DNA of 64,000 nucleotides from Anaspis maculata (GCA_949128115.1 OX421967.1:23638635-23702634), one strand, 5' to 3'; positions 45,601 to 58,394 are shown, numbered from the stretch's first letter. The notes: generated from the letters alone by a model not told the origin. A program made the numbers and translations.

Positions 45601-48600
45601 TTAAGTCCTTTGCGACATTTTTTGCATTTGGCAAGCATTCCAAGTAAATCAAGGAAATAGTTTTTGGGACAAGTGGGGATCGAACCCACGAGCCACAGCA
45701 TATGGCAGTCGGACGCGATAACCACCATGCCATAAGCTTCTCACTTCCTTCATTTAAAAGTGTGCAGCCGAAAGTTACTATAGATTAGAAGACGTAATTG
45801 GAACTACCCGCAAGTCCGTTTTTCAAGGATAAGTAAATACTTATCCAAATCACTTAGTTACTGAAGAGGGTCAACAAGTCAGCACTTCAGTTTTGTTCTC
45901 GCAATATCATGAGCGTACTTCGAAGTTTCAGCAGTTTCTTATTTTGCATTGAAATAACCTGGAATGAGTGATGACCATTTTGCGGGTATTAACTAGATTA
46001 CCTCCACAGTGTGGATCGAAACTTACATCGGTTTGCTACCCGAAATCCACGCCAAACTGTCGATGATATAGGCGGGCAGCCAATGGAGGAAGCACTGGTT
46101 GATGGAATTCCAGGTCCTGGACGCCGTCACTGTGCCATCCGGGTACCACGTGACCTCCGAAAACGGGTGTTTCCGCATATACTTGAAGCACAAATCAATG
46201 AACGCCTTCCACGTGATCGGTTTCCTTTGACCTGGAAAGAAATTCGATTTAATCCTGATTACCTCTCTGCGAGCCATGCGTTCCATCATCCCGCCCTTCT
46301 ACATTTTCTCATTACACTCTCGCTTTGTTTGCACAGGAGCGATTTGCATTGTCGCCATTCAGTCCTTTGACACAGGGCCACATGCGGCCCTCAACTGCGT
46401 GTAAGTTCAACTGACCAAACCTCAGTTAATTTCACTCATCGACACTTGGAGGAGGAATATATTAATATACCTGTGCTGCAATTGTATATGGGCAAGTCTT
46501 TGGTTTTCGTCGTGCCGATCCGCCACGCGCTGACCATCATCAGATTGATGACCATGTCGACGGGCACCAGGTCGGCCGTTTTCCTCGGGTCGCACAACAT
46601 GGTCCTGAACAGTCCCTTGCCGGCAGCCGCTATGATGCCGGTGGGTCCGTTCCAGTTATCCACCCATCCTTTCAGGGGTCCGTGGACGCTGCTCAGGACT
46701 ATGCTGGGCCGCACTATGACCAGGGGCAGATCGCCTTTGTTGTCCTTGAGCCAGCACTCGGCCAGCGCTTTGGTGAAGGTGTACGTGTTGGGCCGGTTGC
46801 CCACCAGCCTTGTCGTCAGCGAATCCAGCAGCGTCTCGTCCAGACAGTCCACCAGAGACGTGACCTGGTCGGGACCCATGGGCGGCGGGTAGATCTCCTC
46901 CTTGACCTCGCTGCGGTCGCAGTTGCAGTAGGCCGTGGAAACGTGCACCTGCACAGAAGGTACTCAGTAAAAACCAGTGGTTCGGGGCTAGCTAATCTTG
47001 AAGTTTATGACTCATCAAAGTTAACAGTTAACGCAATGGTTATCTTTTGTGGATTCTGGAATTTTACCTCTCATCGAATTACTCGAAAAATTAGTGGTAT
47101 GGTAATCGTGGATTATTTTTATCTGTTTTTAGAATATGCTAAAACGTCTGGATCTGTCAAAACTAAAGAAAAATTCCGTGTCAGTCTGTCAGGTTTTTTG
47201 TCCCTTGATCTATTCATAAACCGTACAACCGATCTCGATCAAATTTTTGGTATGCGCGTAGGATCTATAAAACGTAAAAAGGTGAAAATAAGCTTTTCGC
47301 CGTAATCTGTCAAACAGGAATGTCACTGTCAACGAGTGACAGAAGGATTCTCTTGCAAGAATTTTGAGTTCGATAGCTCACTTCCAAAAGCCTTTGAAAA
47401 ACTCTATTCATAACATATCTAGGGTGCCCGGGAAAAACAGTATAAGTCAAAAAAAAAAGGTCAAAATGAGATAAGTCGCTATAAAGACAATTGAACCAGC
47501 TTTGAAATGATGTATCACTCAACCCCAATTGTCATTTAAAATTTTCGAAGGGGCTGCCACCCTGACTACGGGGGTGAAGCTCCACGGTTAAATTAATAGC
47601 AGTTGAACGTCCCCCTTGAAAACAAAGTTGACCTGTCCGGGCTTATTCCGAAAAAATGAGGGCGAATGCCCGAAAATATGTCTGTTTTGTTTTGTTTTCA
47701 ATGGGCCACCCTGTATTGTGGTTTACTATTGTACTGTTGTTTTAAATGTTTTATAATTATTGTTATCGTCTGATTTCGAACCAAAGTGAGGAAACAATAT
47801 GCACCTGCACACTAAGGGCTCGATACCAAGTTGGAGGCGCAAAGTTTGGGACGGTGTAACTCGCCAAATACAGCGGTCTGATTGGTTGGTATCCGCCGTT
47901 GCTATGGTAACCGCACTTACGACGGTCTCAGCCCCAACTTGGTATCGAGCCGTAAGTTCTTTATATTGACATCAACTGTTATACATATTACATATTAGAT
48001 ATATACCGTATGATCAAAAACTCTCCTCTTCTATGCAGGCTGTGGCCTGGCCAAAATCAGCCTCGTTTGCCTGCCAATGACCAGACCACAGCCTGCCTAG
48101 AGGAGGAAAGTTTTTGATCATACGGTAGGTATGTATAAGAAAATTCCCATTGTAAGTACACCATTTAAAAGGAAATAAATTATTATTGTATTATTTTATA
48201 ATTCCAAAAGCACATCTTCGAGACGTTTTCATTTCCCAGGAGAGATTAATAAACTAGTCATACAAACCGAATGGGCTCTGTGAACCAAAAGTTCAAACTA
48301 TCCAAATTTGAGCCAAATTCACCACGACTCAATTACCCTAAAAAATGTGCAAGTTCCCTTCGAGAAGGTTGTTTTCGAAAGATTGAACCTATGAAAATTG
48401 TTCGCATGCAAAACGGTAGAGAACTTGACAAAAAAAAAAGGATTTAATCTGCATAATACACGATACAAAATTGAATCCTATTAACAATGAAAATGAAACT
48501 TCGAATCCAGGTATAATCGCTGAATTGTGCTACAGGTGTCCTCCCGATGCTAAAAATACACAACTAACTAGATCCAGCGAATTCTTGTTATATACACGGA

Positions 48601-51600
48601 ATGTGTATTTTTAACACTTCCATACTAATTATTAAGAAGTGAGTGTTGAGATCTATCACCGGTTCAGACAGGTAGGTACGTATTGTATCAATTACTATAA
48701 GGTAGAGGTGATAGGTAGGTAGATACATCAAGTATGTAAGCAAATTATAATGTTATGATTGCATTTTATTTCAGTATCTGGATTTCAAACGCGTCATGTA
48801 CAAGCTGATTAATCCTCGATCATCAAACACCTTCACTTATCGGTACTTACAATCATAATTTCACCTGAAAATAGTTTTTTTTTATTTCAATTAGTAGCGA
48901 CTGTTCAAAAGAGTTGAGAAAAGAATTATTAAGTAGCTATTATAAATAATACAGACTTGTGAGTTATTAATTTGTGGTGTTCTCGAGGGTGTTCTAGTCA
49001 ACTCGACTAAATGTGCGTTCAGTCATCAGCTTATTTAGCCGCAAGTTTCAATTTTAGCCGTAAGCGCTGCATCGCTTATAGGCTGTTCTGAGGAGGCTGG
49101 TTCATAAGAGCCAATGGGGGTCGCTGCGCTTGCGACTAAAATTAAAAATTGCGGCTAAATAAGCTGACTGAACGCACCTTGATAGTTTACCTATTTACTT
49201 CATAAATTTTATAAAGTACAGTCACAGGAACGGAGTTTCAGGCAGCTGTCACTTGTCACTTGTCACTAACTATCCAAAGTGAAATTGGATCGTTCAAATC
49301 AGATATTCATATGAGAAGTATTTTTGCACAATAGACGTATATTATGTGAAATGTAGAAAAATCAAGATTGTCACTTGAATTGCCAGATATCACCCTGTAC
49401 AATTTGAAACAATAAGATTTACATCGATGAGAAACTAGACGGCGGGGTTTATAAAGGTGCCTTCTTGAAAATTGAAAAACAAACCTGATTGTCCTATTTT
49501 GCCAATTTTCAGCTCCTTATCACAGCTTGATATTATTTACTCTTTTTTTGAAATACTTTCTCTGTTTGCACCTTACGTTCTCGGTATACCGGTGAAAGTA
49601 AAGAAGAAATAGAGAACGCAAGCAAACACATCACACTAATGAACCAGCCACAGTATAATATTGCGATCAATCAGTCGGTGGTGAAGTGTTGAAAATTGAG
49701 TTTAGCATCATCAAACACGCTTTTCTCAGTTTCTCCTTTATTTATAATAAAGGATCGAGCAATAATAAATCAAATCGCAATTTTTTTCATGTCGCAAAAG
49801 TGGCACAAGAATGCATTTTCAGTGCTCATAGGATACTGAAATAACTTTTATTATTAAATGCAACGTCGTGCTACTTACTATTGTCCGCGACAATGGGAGA
49901 AATTATTTTTGAAATAATTATTATTACTGATTCGCGCACACGAAGAAATGCTGTTGGCTACCCTTCAAGGCACTGTTGTCAAGTTCACATAAATCTGACA
50001 CTTCATATTCAGCATGTCCCTGCAACTGGATGGGAAGCTTGGCCTCGAGCTTGGCCTGTTTTGAGTTTTGACCGAGGTTTTGACTTGGAAAGTTGAAGCC
50101 GAGATTTGACAATCCCGACGGGCAAAAAGTCATCACTGTCATCGTGCTCAGTCGGAGCTCGGAGCACGCTCGTCATTTTAAAGTACGCTGCCGTGCTCCT
50201 GTGAAATGTTTTTGGCACACATTTCCACAGGAGATGGGCCGCTTCAACTTCAACTTCAAAAATCGCGAAGACATACCGGCAAAACATTTTTTATTTAAAC
50301 AAATATGAGTTGTTGAGCTTGTCAGTATCAAATGTGTTCGAATAATAAGAAATACCTGAAAGCTGTATTTACACTACCCAATTTCTTGAACAATCTGCCA
50401 AAATAGTGTCAAAAAACAATGAACTTGATTGTTTAACTGACTGATTGTACCTACAAGAAATTGTGTAGTGTAATACAGCTGTAAGAACATAGAGGGAAAC
50501 TGATTTTGTCATTCAAGAAAGAACTTGGAATGCAGAAGGTGTAACGGAAGGATCCTTTCACTCGAAAGATGCCACTTGTGACGTTTGATGGATTACCACA
50601 TTCTCAGATATTTTATGATACTGCTAGTGCGCGTCATTCATATTACGGATTTGCCTCCATTTCGCTTCAACACTATAAACGTGACGTCACTGAGCGGGCT
50701 GATTTTCTATCCAGCTATTAGTATAGACTTCCTTGGTTAATGCAGCCTTAAAAAAAAGTTAAATTTACGTGAAGTCGGCAAAAGGGCCTTGAATGGTAGC
50801 CAACTTGATAGCCAACATAACATTTCTTTGCGTACGCGGGCTCAAATAATTTTAAAAAAATGCTACAGACTTTTTTCCGAAAACATATTCTCCAAAAATT
50901 GTTAGGTACCTACCCTTTGCAGCCAATATTTTCTAGCCTCAGATTTACGTTTTTCATTGAAATAGCAAATAAGTCTGAAGATTACCCACATGTCGAATCC
51001 ACATGGAGTTGGCACCACGGCTGTGCTTCAAGCTCGATGTAGAATTTTAGATCTGATAACGTTGACAATTGAAATGAAAACTATACCTTACGTTGACATA
51101 TGACATATACTTGACACATACTCTCAGTTAAAAAAAAAACTGAGACTATTTGACACGGAGTTTACCTTCATAAACTCGTGCCCAATCAAATTTGGCACTA
51201 TTTACCAAAATGCTATCTATAGTACGTTCACTTCTACCGTGATTCTAGTCGGCTGTGAGATTTTGTTTCTATGTTTCCAAATCTATATAGAAAATCCCCT
51301 AAACTTTGTGGTTGGCTGCTCTGGCTTCATTTGGCATAATAATTCACGAAGAGACACGAAGTCGTTCGGACCACTTTTGGAACATATCTTTTACGCATTT
51401 CCATTTTATTGGAAAACGTAGTAATTTTCCGACATATTTTTAATTTTCGCCAATAAACAAATAAATCAAAGCAGCTTTGATCTTTGTCAGTTGTCAAAAA
51501 AATTACCTTTCGAAGCCAGTAGTTCAACTTTCCGATGATTGAAACTAAAAATACACTAGCCCTTCGTCCAAAAAAGGGGGCCCCATGAAATCATCGAAAA

Positions 51601-54600
51601 GACACGCCAAGCCATGAAGAACTTTTGGCAAGACAAGGAACATCCCAGCAGGTCTACACTCGCAGCAGGATTTACGAGTTGAAAGTTTAATAAACCAAAT
51701 TGGAAAAAAGAAAACAGCCGCTCAAAGTCGCGTATTGAACCGAAATTCATGTGGGTACCTTCAATTTGCAATTTGCTTTCGTTTTGGAGCTTGGCGGGAC
51801 AAGTTTTTGTCGGCATTTAATGGCCGCCATCAAGATGACTTAGATTGAAGGCGGACCCGTGCGGTTTTGGTGTATTAATGACGGTAATACAGCTCTGCGC
51901 CCTTTTAGTCGCATTCCCACGTATGACAAGGTCAGTTTTCCTGAAGATTTTAATATCAATTTGATAACAAACATAACTTTACTTTCAGAGAAGCCAGTTT
52001 CACACTAGGTAAAACGGCGGCAAACCTACAATGCTGAAGTAGAAAATTTGCCCGGCCAACTAGAATCACAGTAGAAGTGAACCCACTTTACCTACCATAA
52101 CAAGTCAGATTTATAGGTAATGTCATATATGCGAAAACTTTCACCAGTCATTGGCCAATTGTAACTAAAATAAATTTCCTATCTACAATGGAATTATTGT
52201 TATTGTATAATGCAAATTAAGAATTGAATCATGTCATTTTTGTGTTGAAGATCAATCCGACAAAGTCATTAGTGATGACTGTAAAAAAAAACAGAAAAGA
52301 AAGCTTAGAACTGTTAGAAAAAATCGTACCATAGCTTCAAGGTTCGTCATCCTTTTGCACAGCTCGACCAGCCTCTGGGTGCCCAGCATGTTGATCGTGA
52401 CAGAAAGTTTGAGTTTTTCATCGAATTTGACAGTGGCGGCGCTGTGGAACACAATGTTGACGGTGCGCTGGAGTGTGAGCCTGTCATTGGGACTGATGGC
52501 CAGTTCCGGTTGCGTGATGTCGCCCTCTATTGGCAAGACTTTCTGCAGGTCCGTCGGCCGGCTCTTTCTGATGGCGTCGAACAGCTGAAATCCAACAAAT
52601 TGGTTTTTGAGGAGTCTAATTTCGTCAGTTCAACAAGTCATGCCATTATTGCGCATTGCATAAATGGCATTTACGTGGCAGAAGAGAAAATAAGCTAATT
52701 ATGTCATTTTTCTGTCAAAAATTCACATCACAAAGCCTAGTTTATATAGCGACGAATCGCAAAGACCATTCTTGAAGACCAATTTCTTATGGTGATCTGA
52801 TACTTGTCAATAAGAACAAAACTTTTTTGCCAATTCGCAATCGCAGCCCGCGATTCGTTGCTATATGTATGTAATCGTCAGGAACACAATGTTACATACA
52901 TCAAAACTGGTGTCATTAGAATAAAAGCGACAGCTTAGTTCCTGGCTTCATGGTAAATGTACAACTATTCCCATGGTAAATGAACAACTATTCTATGTAT
53001 ACAACTGAAGGGCTCCTTCATAACTATGTCACTTTTTTTGGAGTTACAAAAAATGTAATACACAGTGCCCCTGACAGTACCACTAAGCTTAAAACAGCCT
53101 ACTACACGACATAAAATGATAATGCAGTAGGCAGGTTGACAGCTTGTGTCACATTTGATCAATGACAGTTACATGACAGCGAAATAGGCTAGTTATGCAT
53201 TACAAGGCAGCCTACTACGATACATACCTAATAAATAGATTATGCGGGCACCTTAAGAAGAGGATAAAATATACAAAGACAGATAAATATAAAAGTGAAA
53301 AATGAGTCTTTTGGATGCCACACATAACACTGCCTGAATCCTCGAGAGAACTTGAATATGTGGAGCGGCAGTTGAACTCTTTTGGTAAAAGAATGTTTTA
53401 CCGTACCTACTTAAATTCTTTAATTGACTCAATGACGTCAACGCAAACAATAACGGAAAAGTTCTGAAATTAAGAAAAAGTTTTCTAAATAGAGTTGCTA
53501 GAAACCGAATCGTAGAATATACTGGAAGAAGAAACTCAATTCAGAACATTATACGACCGGCGAAGAAGACCAAGAGTCAATGCACCGGAACTGATTCCTT
53601 TCGATTTTTTCCCAGTTATTGAGAGACCGTATGCCAAACAAATTATTGTACGTACCTACAGCTCCATATCTGATATAAGTGCCGAATAAAGATCAAAATA
53701 TGAACCAGACATAAAAGCAAATTGAAAAGAATAGTGAAAATTCCCACTTATTCACTGGAAATTACAATGAAAAAATCGAAAGGGGTTCGATTCCGGTTCA
53801 ATGATACCTCTGATTCATTGTTCCGGTTTCTTTTTTCATCATGCTTTCCACAAGAAGTCATTTATTGTGTACCTAAAAGTGTAGAAAGTTCTTTGTACGC
53901 CCTCTTTACGTGCGACGTCAATGCAATAAATAAACCTCATAGGTAATAAAAATGCAAAAATGCAGAGTAAAAATTTTCTTTTTTTTTTCTGTTGATCATT
54001 TTCATATGTTTTGCAGTAGGTACAGGTCGAGGTACAGGTGTTTAAAAATGAGTGTCCATACCGCTATGCTGAAACAAGGCTTGATAATAGCTTGTACACT
54101 TGGCCAGCATCAAATGGCTAAATATGCCAAACTAACCATGGGAAACATATCTAGCCATGTTAGCCAGAATCTTCCCAAAACTGGTCGTGTCCATTAAGCT
54201 GGAGTCGGTGCAATAGGTTGCAATCGAGGTTGCAATAAATGTATTTATAGAAAACTGAAAATAGGTACAACTACAACAATGACTATGAACTAAAGCAGAA
54301 GATGTCGGGTGTTTCACAACATTTTAGTTTTCTGCATAGCTTTTGTAGTTTTGGTTTTGCCAAAAATATTTTTTTTATGGAAAAAATCTTCGGCTGTCCA
54401 TAGCTGCTCACCTACCCTAGGGTACTTAGATAACTCGACTTCTGGTTCCCGCCTGGTTCTTTAACAGTAATTGCGTAGAGTTTGTAGCAGTGAACACCTA
54501 AATATTTCTGTTATTTGTCCTCATCGTGGACCAATAGGATGTATCTACAAGCTAATAAGTAATAACTGACAGGCCCTGTACTGATATCTTGATTACAGAG

Positions 54601-57600
54601 AGTGATTCGAAAAAAAGAGCTTTTCAAGCACAGGCTGTTACCTACAGGGAATGAGTAGGTATCAAGTTTATGGAAGCTCGTGGAAGTTATAGACAGAGAA
54701 AGTTGTAAGTAAAACCGTTGACGCAAAAGTCAGTGAAAGTTTGTGGGAATCGGTGAAAATGGAAGTTCGTTGTGCCTACCTAGCAGATTTAATCTAGGGC
54801 TGGGGTTTACCCATGAACCTGTGGCTTATCACTCGAAAAAGCACCAACCAAAGTTTAACTTATTCCAGTCAGGTCAGACCAAGGTACCGAAGTTTTTATC
54901 ACAGTCAGGTCAGGTCAAGGTCCTTTTGAATATTTCTATTTCCTTTTTTTTCACCGATCGCCGATCACGATCAAAAATAAGGGTACCTTCGCTCTCGTTC
55001 TTGTTTCACAAAAATTACCAGAATGACAAAACAATTGATAGATTTTGAAAGAACAGACATTGCTTGATAATTCAAGACTAAAAAAAAGTAAATCGGTTTA
55101 GCCGCTGATGAGATGTTGAAATTTGACGCCTACTTGTTACTTTTTATCTAAAGGTAAGACTTTTGGGACTGAGCTTTGAAGGGCTGTATCTCTCTTACGA
55201 GACGTTTTGGAAGAAGGGGAATTATCGGTGTCGACCTAGTTTTCGATGGACGGTCGATTGGTGGATTGTTGCTGCTGTGGTCTGGACCACCTGTGTAGAA
55301 ACTGTACTTTGCTTGGTATTTAATTTTCATGTTTCTGTTGTATTTCTGATGACGAGCAATTTTGGGAATATCTGTTTATATTTTTGGTTTATTGTTTTTT
55401 TTTTCATACTATTATTTTGTACCTACTTAATTAAGATGGACGTATACTTAAGTTCTGTCAAAATATTGAACTTCTTGCTAAAAACAAATGTTTGTAGAGC
55501 AATAAACTATTATATTCTATTCTTCTTTTTATCTGGAAAAAATTACAAAAAAGTGGTTTTCCTGGTATTAGCTTTTTATTTATCAACCGATTTGACCAAG
55601 CTTGGTACCAACGGATAGCCAAGTGGAAAGGTTACGATGTCGATACTCTAAAATTGCTGAACTTTTAAAATTCAAAACGGCGGACATGATTAAAATAAGG
55701 GTACCTCGAAGGGTACTTTCGCACTCGTTCTTTTCCAACAAAAATTGTTACAGTGATGAAAAAATGATGAGTTTTGAAAGAACAGACATTCATTATGACT
55801 GAAATGAATTGAATCGGTTGAGCCGCTGAGGAGACATTAGGATTTGAACTGACGCTTACTTGTTAGGTTACGTTTTCATCTGAAAAAAGTGGTTGAAAAT
55901 TTTGGTTTTTCTGGTGTTAGCTTTTTATTTGTCAACCGATTTGACAAATAAGAAGCTTGACACCAATAGAAGGTCAACTGAATAGGCTACCATGTCAATA
56001 CATATGACAATATGACAAAATTTGTGGAATTCAAAATGGTAGACACGTTCAAGAGAAGGGCATTTTCGCACTAATTCTTCTTTGATTGTCAGAGTGAAAT
56101 TACAATCGATGAATTGTTCAAGAACAAACAGTTCAAATCTCAATATCTTCTCTGCGCCTAAACCGGTTCACTTTATTTTAGTCATGAATTATTAAAAAAC
56201 GTCTGTTATTCTTTCAAAATTTATCAATAATTGTTATGTCACTTTGACAATGTTTGTTCAAAAAGAACGAGTGCGAAAATACCTTTTTGCCATGCTGGGA
56301 TACTGATATGATAGCCCATTTAATTGGCTATCCATTGGAGTCAAGCTCGATCAAATCAATTGACAGATAAAAAGCTAACACCCCGAAAACCAAACATTTT
56401 TGAAACTTTTTCCAGGTAAAGAAGTAACAAGTTGGCGTCACGTCAAAACTCAATATCTCCTCAGTGAGTCTTGAATTGTCAAGAGATGTCTGTTCTTTCA
56501 AAATACATCAATTGTTTTGTCATTTTGATGATTTTTGTTGAAAAATAACGAGAGCGAAAGTGCCCCTATTTTCAATCGTGTCCGCCATTTTAAATTTCAA
56601 AAATTTTGCCATATTGGAGTATTCTGATGGTAGCCTATTCAATTGGCTATCCATTGGTGTCAGACTCGTTGAAATCGGTCCAGAAATAAAAAATCGAGAA
56701 AGAAAAATCCAGCGTCCGGCTTTTTATGGCCCACCCGGTAGGTAGGTAGGTAAATATACATGTGTCCCAGGTTTCTATGCACAAAATTCAACTACAGGAT
56801 CCTCAGCTGATGCCAAGAACAACTGTTCAATTTATTTTACGTGTTTGTTGTGTTAATACATGAGATGTAATGACTTTTATATAAGTTGTATATGGATATT
56901 ACAGTTTATGTATTAAGGTTGACACTTGTCAAAATAACCTCAAAAATTACAAAAATTTCATAATTTTCAATAGAACAAACACGTAAAATGTTGTACAACA
57001 CTCGTGGCTTGTTACACAAGATGCTTTCCGACATTCAGCCTCTACAGAACTCGGGCTGCGCCCTCGTTCTGCAAATTTCGACTTCGTGTCTGAAAACCAC
57101 TTATGTAACAGCCAACTCGTATTCTAAACTACTATTACGTAATTCAGTTCCATGACGAAGACTGGGCTCCTCAAAGTTTGACTTTTTCAGCGTTTTTTGT
57201 CAACAACTCAGGGATAGCTAGACGAATGTGACTCTAATTTGGCAGAGCGAAGTTTTGACACCAGCGGTTCCAAAGCTGGATGACAGAAATGACAAGAAAA
57301 ATAGAATTGGTTTTTGGAATCTACACCTGTAGAGAGACACGAATTCTATATGGCTTTTGTCTCTTGGCTTGGGCTAACTCTTGCTAGGGTTAATTTCTGA
57401 TTGATTGTCCCTATGCCGTTTTTGAGAAATTTGAATCTGAAGGAGGTATGAATTTGAAGAAATCCATCTTGTCGCCTGTCAGATTTCTATATAGTTGCTA
57501 AGCAAATTTACTTATCTGACGATTAAAATAACGGCATTTTGAGCATTATTAACATTTACTCTAAATTTACCTCTGAATACTTACCTACGTTTATTTTCTT

Positions 57601-58394
57601 TGTCAATAAAAATGTACAGTCCCATTATCTACGCCAGTGATTTTTTTTGTTCAAAAGTATGAATAAGTCATTCTGGGATCCTATCAAGATGAGTAGAAAG
57701 CTACGTTAGTGATGAGACGTTGCATCGGCAACCAGCTCTCTGATAGGCTGTTGCTAGGGCAACGTGACGTCACAAGAAGTAGAATTTATAATTTCTTCTG
57801 TGTACTCATTGGCAATCGTGGTTCGTAACTAAGGCCCCAGTAGCGCCTTTTTGAGAACATCCCCACACACAAATTCAGCATCAAATGGATCAACACAAGA
57901 TGATTGAGTTGACTCGAAACGCGATTAAATCAAAAGAGGTAGTATACAATGTAAAAGAAATTACTGTTCCCACATCGGTACAAACAATAAGATAGGTATA
58001 ATTGACAGAAATGGAACTTTACGCCACCTTGGTATCCCATCCACCTAATCTGAGGAAGAACTGAACCTACCGGCGAGCAAAGCAGCAATTTGAGTCTCTC
58101 GTGCGCGTCCTGTCCCTTCTTCGGCCTGATCAGCAGGTAGATCTTGGCTATTCCCGGACATGCCCTCAGCAGCTTCTCTAGCAGCACCTTGCCCATGAAC
58201 CCCGTCCCACCAGTCACGAACACCGTTTTCCCATTGTAAAATTCGCTGACGCTCATGTGCGACGTCGTCAGACTGCCGCCCAACGAAGACGTCGTCGTGG
58301 CTGCCATGGCTCCGGCCTCCGGCTCGTCTTCTTCTGATCGTGGCGGCGGTGATGATGTTGATGCTGCCGAAGGTCCCCCTTTATTGGACACCAT
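39633..58394 (-). CDS. Fatty acyl-CoA reductase (FAR)
   Basis: Five minus-strand exons, 58394-58071, 52584-52330, 46948-46471, 46231-46027 and 40038-39633, join in frame to 555 aa; every junction is GT-AG. The enzyme reduces fatty acyl-CoA to fatty alcohol with NADPH, for wax, pheromone or cuticular lipid, usually at the ER or peroxisome. Visible: the Rossmann motif TGGTGFMGK (61-69), HSAATVKF (155-162), HVSTAYCNC, the catalytic YTFTK (Tyr249, Lys253), VRPSIV, then the Sterile/FAR-C domain with KPIMVRIQ and a hydrophobic C-terminal segment. The first 46 residues are Ser/Pro/acidic and extra to the usual 500-520; Met30 (gccATGG) and Met47 are plausible alternative starts. The sequence resembles the insect CG5065-like group, but a tree is needed for the subfamily. 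Confidence 0.93.
40237..40293. repeat. Short hairpin, CCACCAAAATAAAGT
   Basis: Perfect 15-bp arms (CCACCAAAATAAAGT / ACTTTATTTTGGTGG) extended by TGATGAT/ATCATCA around a small loop, in reductase intron 4. Possibly a very short MITE. Confidence 0.7.
40441..40620. mobile_element. Inverted-repeat MITE in reductase intron 4
   Basis: GGCTAGCTATTCTTGAAAGT at the left and ACTTCCAAGAATAGCTACC at the right are near-perfect inverted repeats, followed inwards by GGGAGAAATTCCCTGAGAG / CTCCCAGGGAGTTTCCCCC. No target duplication found. Confidence 0.65.
40916..41539. mobile_element. CAGGGTG foldback, family F, copy 1 (four termini)
   Basis: Outer ends CAGGGTGATTCA (40916) and TGAATCACCCTG (41539). A second inverted pair lies inside: CAGGGTGAGTCATGAATTC at 41132 and TGACTCACCTG ending 41297. 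Arms contain TTTTGAAGTTATGA and GGTCCTTCGATCG blocks. Non-coding. Confidence 0.75.
41540..42584. other. Reductase intron 4, unassigned
   Basis: A 70-codon minus-strand frame (42047-41835) reads like protein in places but has no domain or splice support that I can see; it may be a decayed transposon fragment. No other feature recognised. Confidence 0.3.
42585..43181. mobile_element. Foldback element in reductase intron 4
   Basis: CAGGGTATTTTTTTAGTAAT, GTAGCTTCTGGCAACAAAG and GTGGCATGGCAGCATCTTG at the left recur inverted at the right (ending near GTGACATTACTAAAAAAAC). The open frames on both strands are palindrome by-products. Confidence 0.65.
43182..45419. other. Reductase intron 4, mostly unassigned
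   Basis: A segment at about 43625-43800 (GTGATGTCTGTGTGTCTGT...) looks like a dispersed repeat, but no second copy is in the window. Nothing else is recognised apart from simple (ACA)n at 45055-45072. Confidence 0.3.
45420..45745 (-). repeat. tRNA-derived SINE (minus strand)
   Basis: On the minus strand the head has an A-box-like TGGCATGGTGGTTATCG and a perfect T arm GTGGG-TTCGATC-CCCAC. The acceptor and anticodon stems do not form, so it is not a tRNA. The body runs through GGTCGTTAAAGATCCCTAC toward about 45420; the tail is not sharply defined. Confidence 0.6.
47420..47713. mobile_element. Small CAGGGTG-ended element
   Basis: AGGGTGCCCGGGAAAA at the left and GGGCCACCCTG at the right are short inverted termini followed by TATT. 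The interior is unlike the other families. Located in reductase intron 2. Confidence 0.45.
47816..47952. mobile_element. PIF/Harbinger-type MITE
   Basis: GGGCTCGATACCAAGTTGG and CCAACTTGGTATCGAGCCG are inverted repeats matching in 18 of 19 positions, flanked by TAA on both sides (47813-47815, 47953-47955), the 3-bp target typical of PIF/Harbinger. Non-coding, 137 bp. Confidence 0.75.
48006..48125. mobile_element. TA-flanked MITE, CCGTATGATCAAAAACT ends
   Basis: CCGTATGATCAAAAACT is perfectly inverted at the right end. The arms continue through CTCCTC and GCAGGCTGTGG to a short centre, and TA lies on both sides. Tc1/mariner-type by target site; 120 bp. Confidence 0.8.
49012..49178. mobile_element. 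Short TIR element (TGCGTTCAGTC)
   Basis: TGTGCGTTCAGTC...CAGCTTATTTAGCCGCAA at the left is inverted as TTGCGGCTAAATAAGCTGAC...TGAACGCACC at the right. No clear duplication. Confidence 0.65.
50361..50480. mobile_element. Short TIR element (AGCTGTATTTACACTAC)
   Basis: AGCTGTATTTACACTACCC and AATTTCTT at the left recur inverted as AAGAAATT and GTGTAGTGTAATACAGCT at the right. 120 bp, non-coding. Confidence 0.65.
52745..52866. mobile_element. Short TIR element (ATATAGCGACGAATCGC)
   Basis: ATATAGCGACGAATCGC at the left and GCGATTCGTTGCTATAT at the right, one mismatch. Located in reductase intron 1 just upstream of exon 2. Confidence 0.65.
52867..54859. other. Reductase intron 1, unassigned part
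   Basis: AT-rich intron sequence. No exon, RNA gene or bounded repeat recognised. Confidence 0.35.
54860..56740. repeat. Tandem repeat array with inverted halves
   Basis: A unit of roughly 300-370 bp recurs around 54.9, 55.55 and 55.9 kb on the plus strand and, in inverse orientation, around 56.2 and 56.5 kb. Shared blocks are TTTTTATTTATCAACCGATTTGA, read as two adjoining words TTTTTATTTATC and AACCGATTTGA, CACTCGTTCTTTT and GAAAGAACAGACATT. A fragment of the E-type foldback (55145-55310) is embedded. The right end reads GGCCCACCCGGTAGG. Divergence between units is considerable. Confidence 0.55.
56750..58066. other. Reductase intron 1, exon-1 side
   Basis: No gene or bounded repeat recognised between the inverted array and the exon 1 donor site. 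Confidence 0.35.

Larger units (their letters stand above)
48128..52329. other. Reductase intron 2, 5' flank region and remainder
   Basis: Besides the elements listed separately, a lone CACCCTGTACA foldback end lies near 49391. I see no exon; open frames of 60-92 codons overlap on both strands and lack domains. This stretch is intron 2 of the reductase on the minus strand. Confidence 0.4.

Noticed and set aside
45664..45742. tRNA gene on the minus strand
   Set aside because: Only D- and T-arm boxes remain; acceptor and anticodon stems do not form.
46446..47305. Plus-strand ORFs of 148 and 207 codons
   Set aside because: They are antisense shadows of reductase exon 3, whose minus-strand reading shows the FAR motifs.
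55163..55618. 151-codon plus-strand ORF
   Set aside because: It crosses a foldback fragment and AT-rich repeat sequence; hydrophobic runs come from poly-T tracts.
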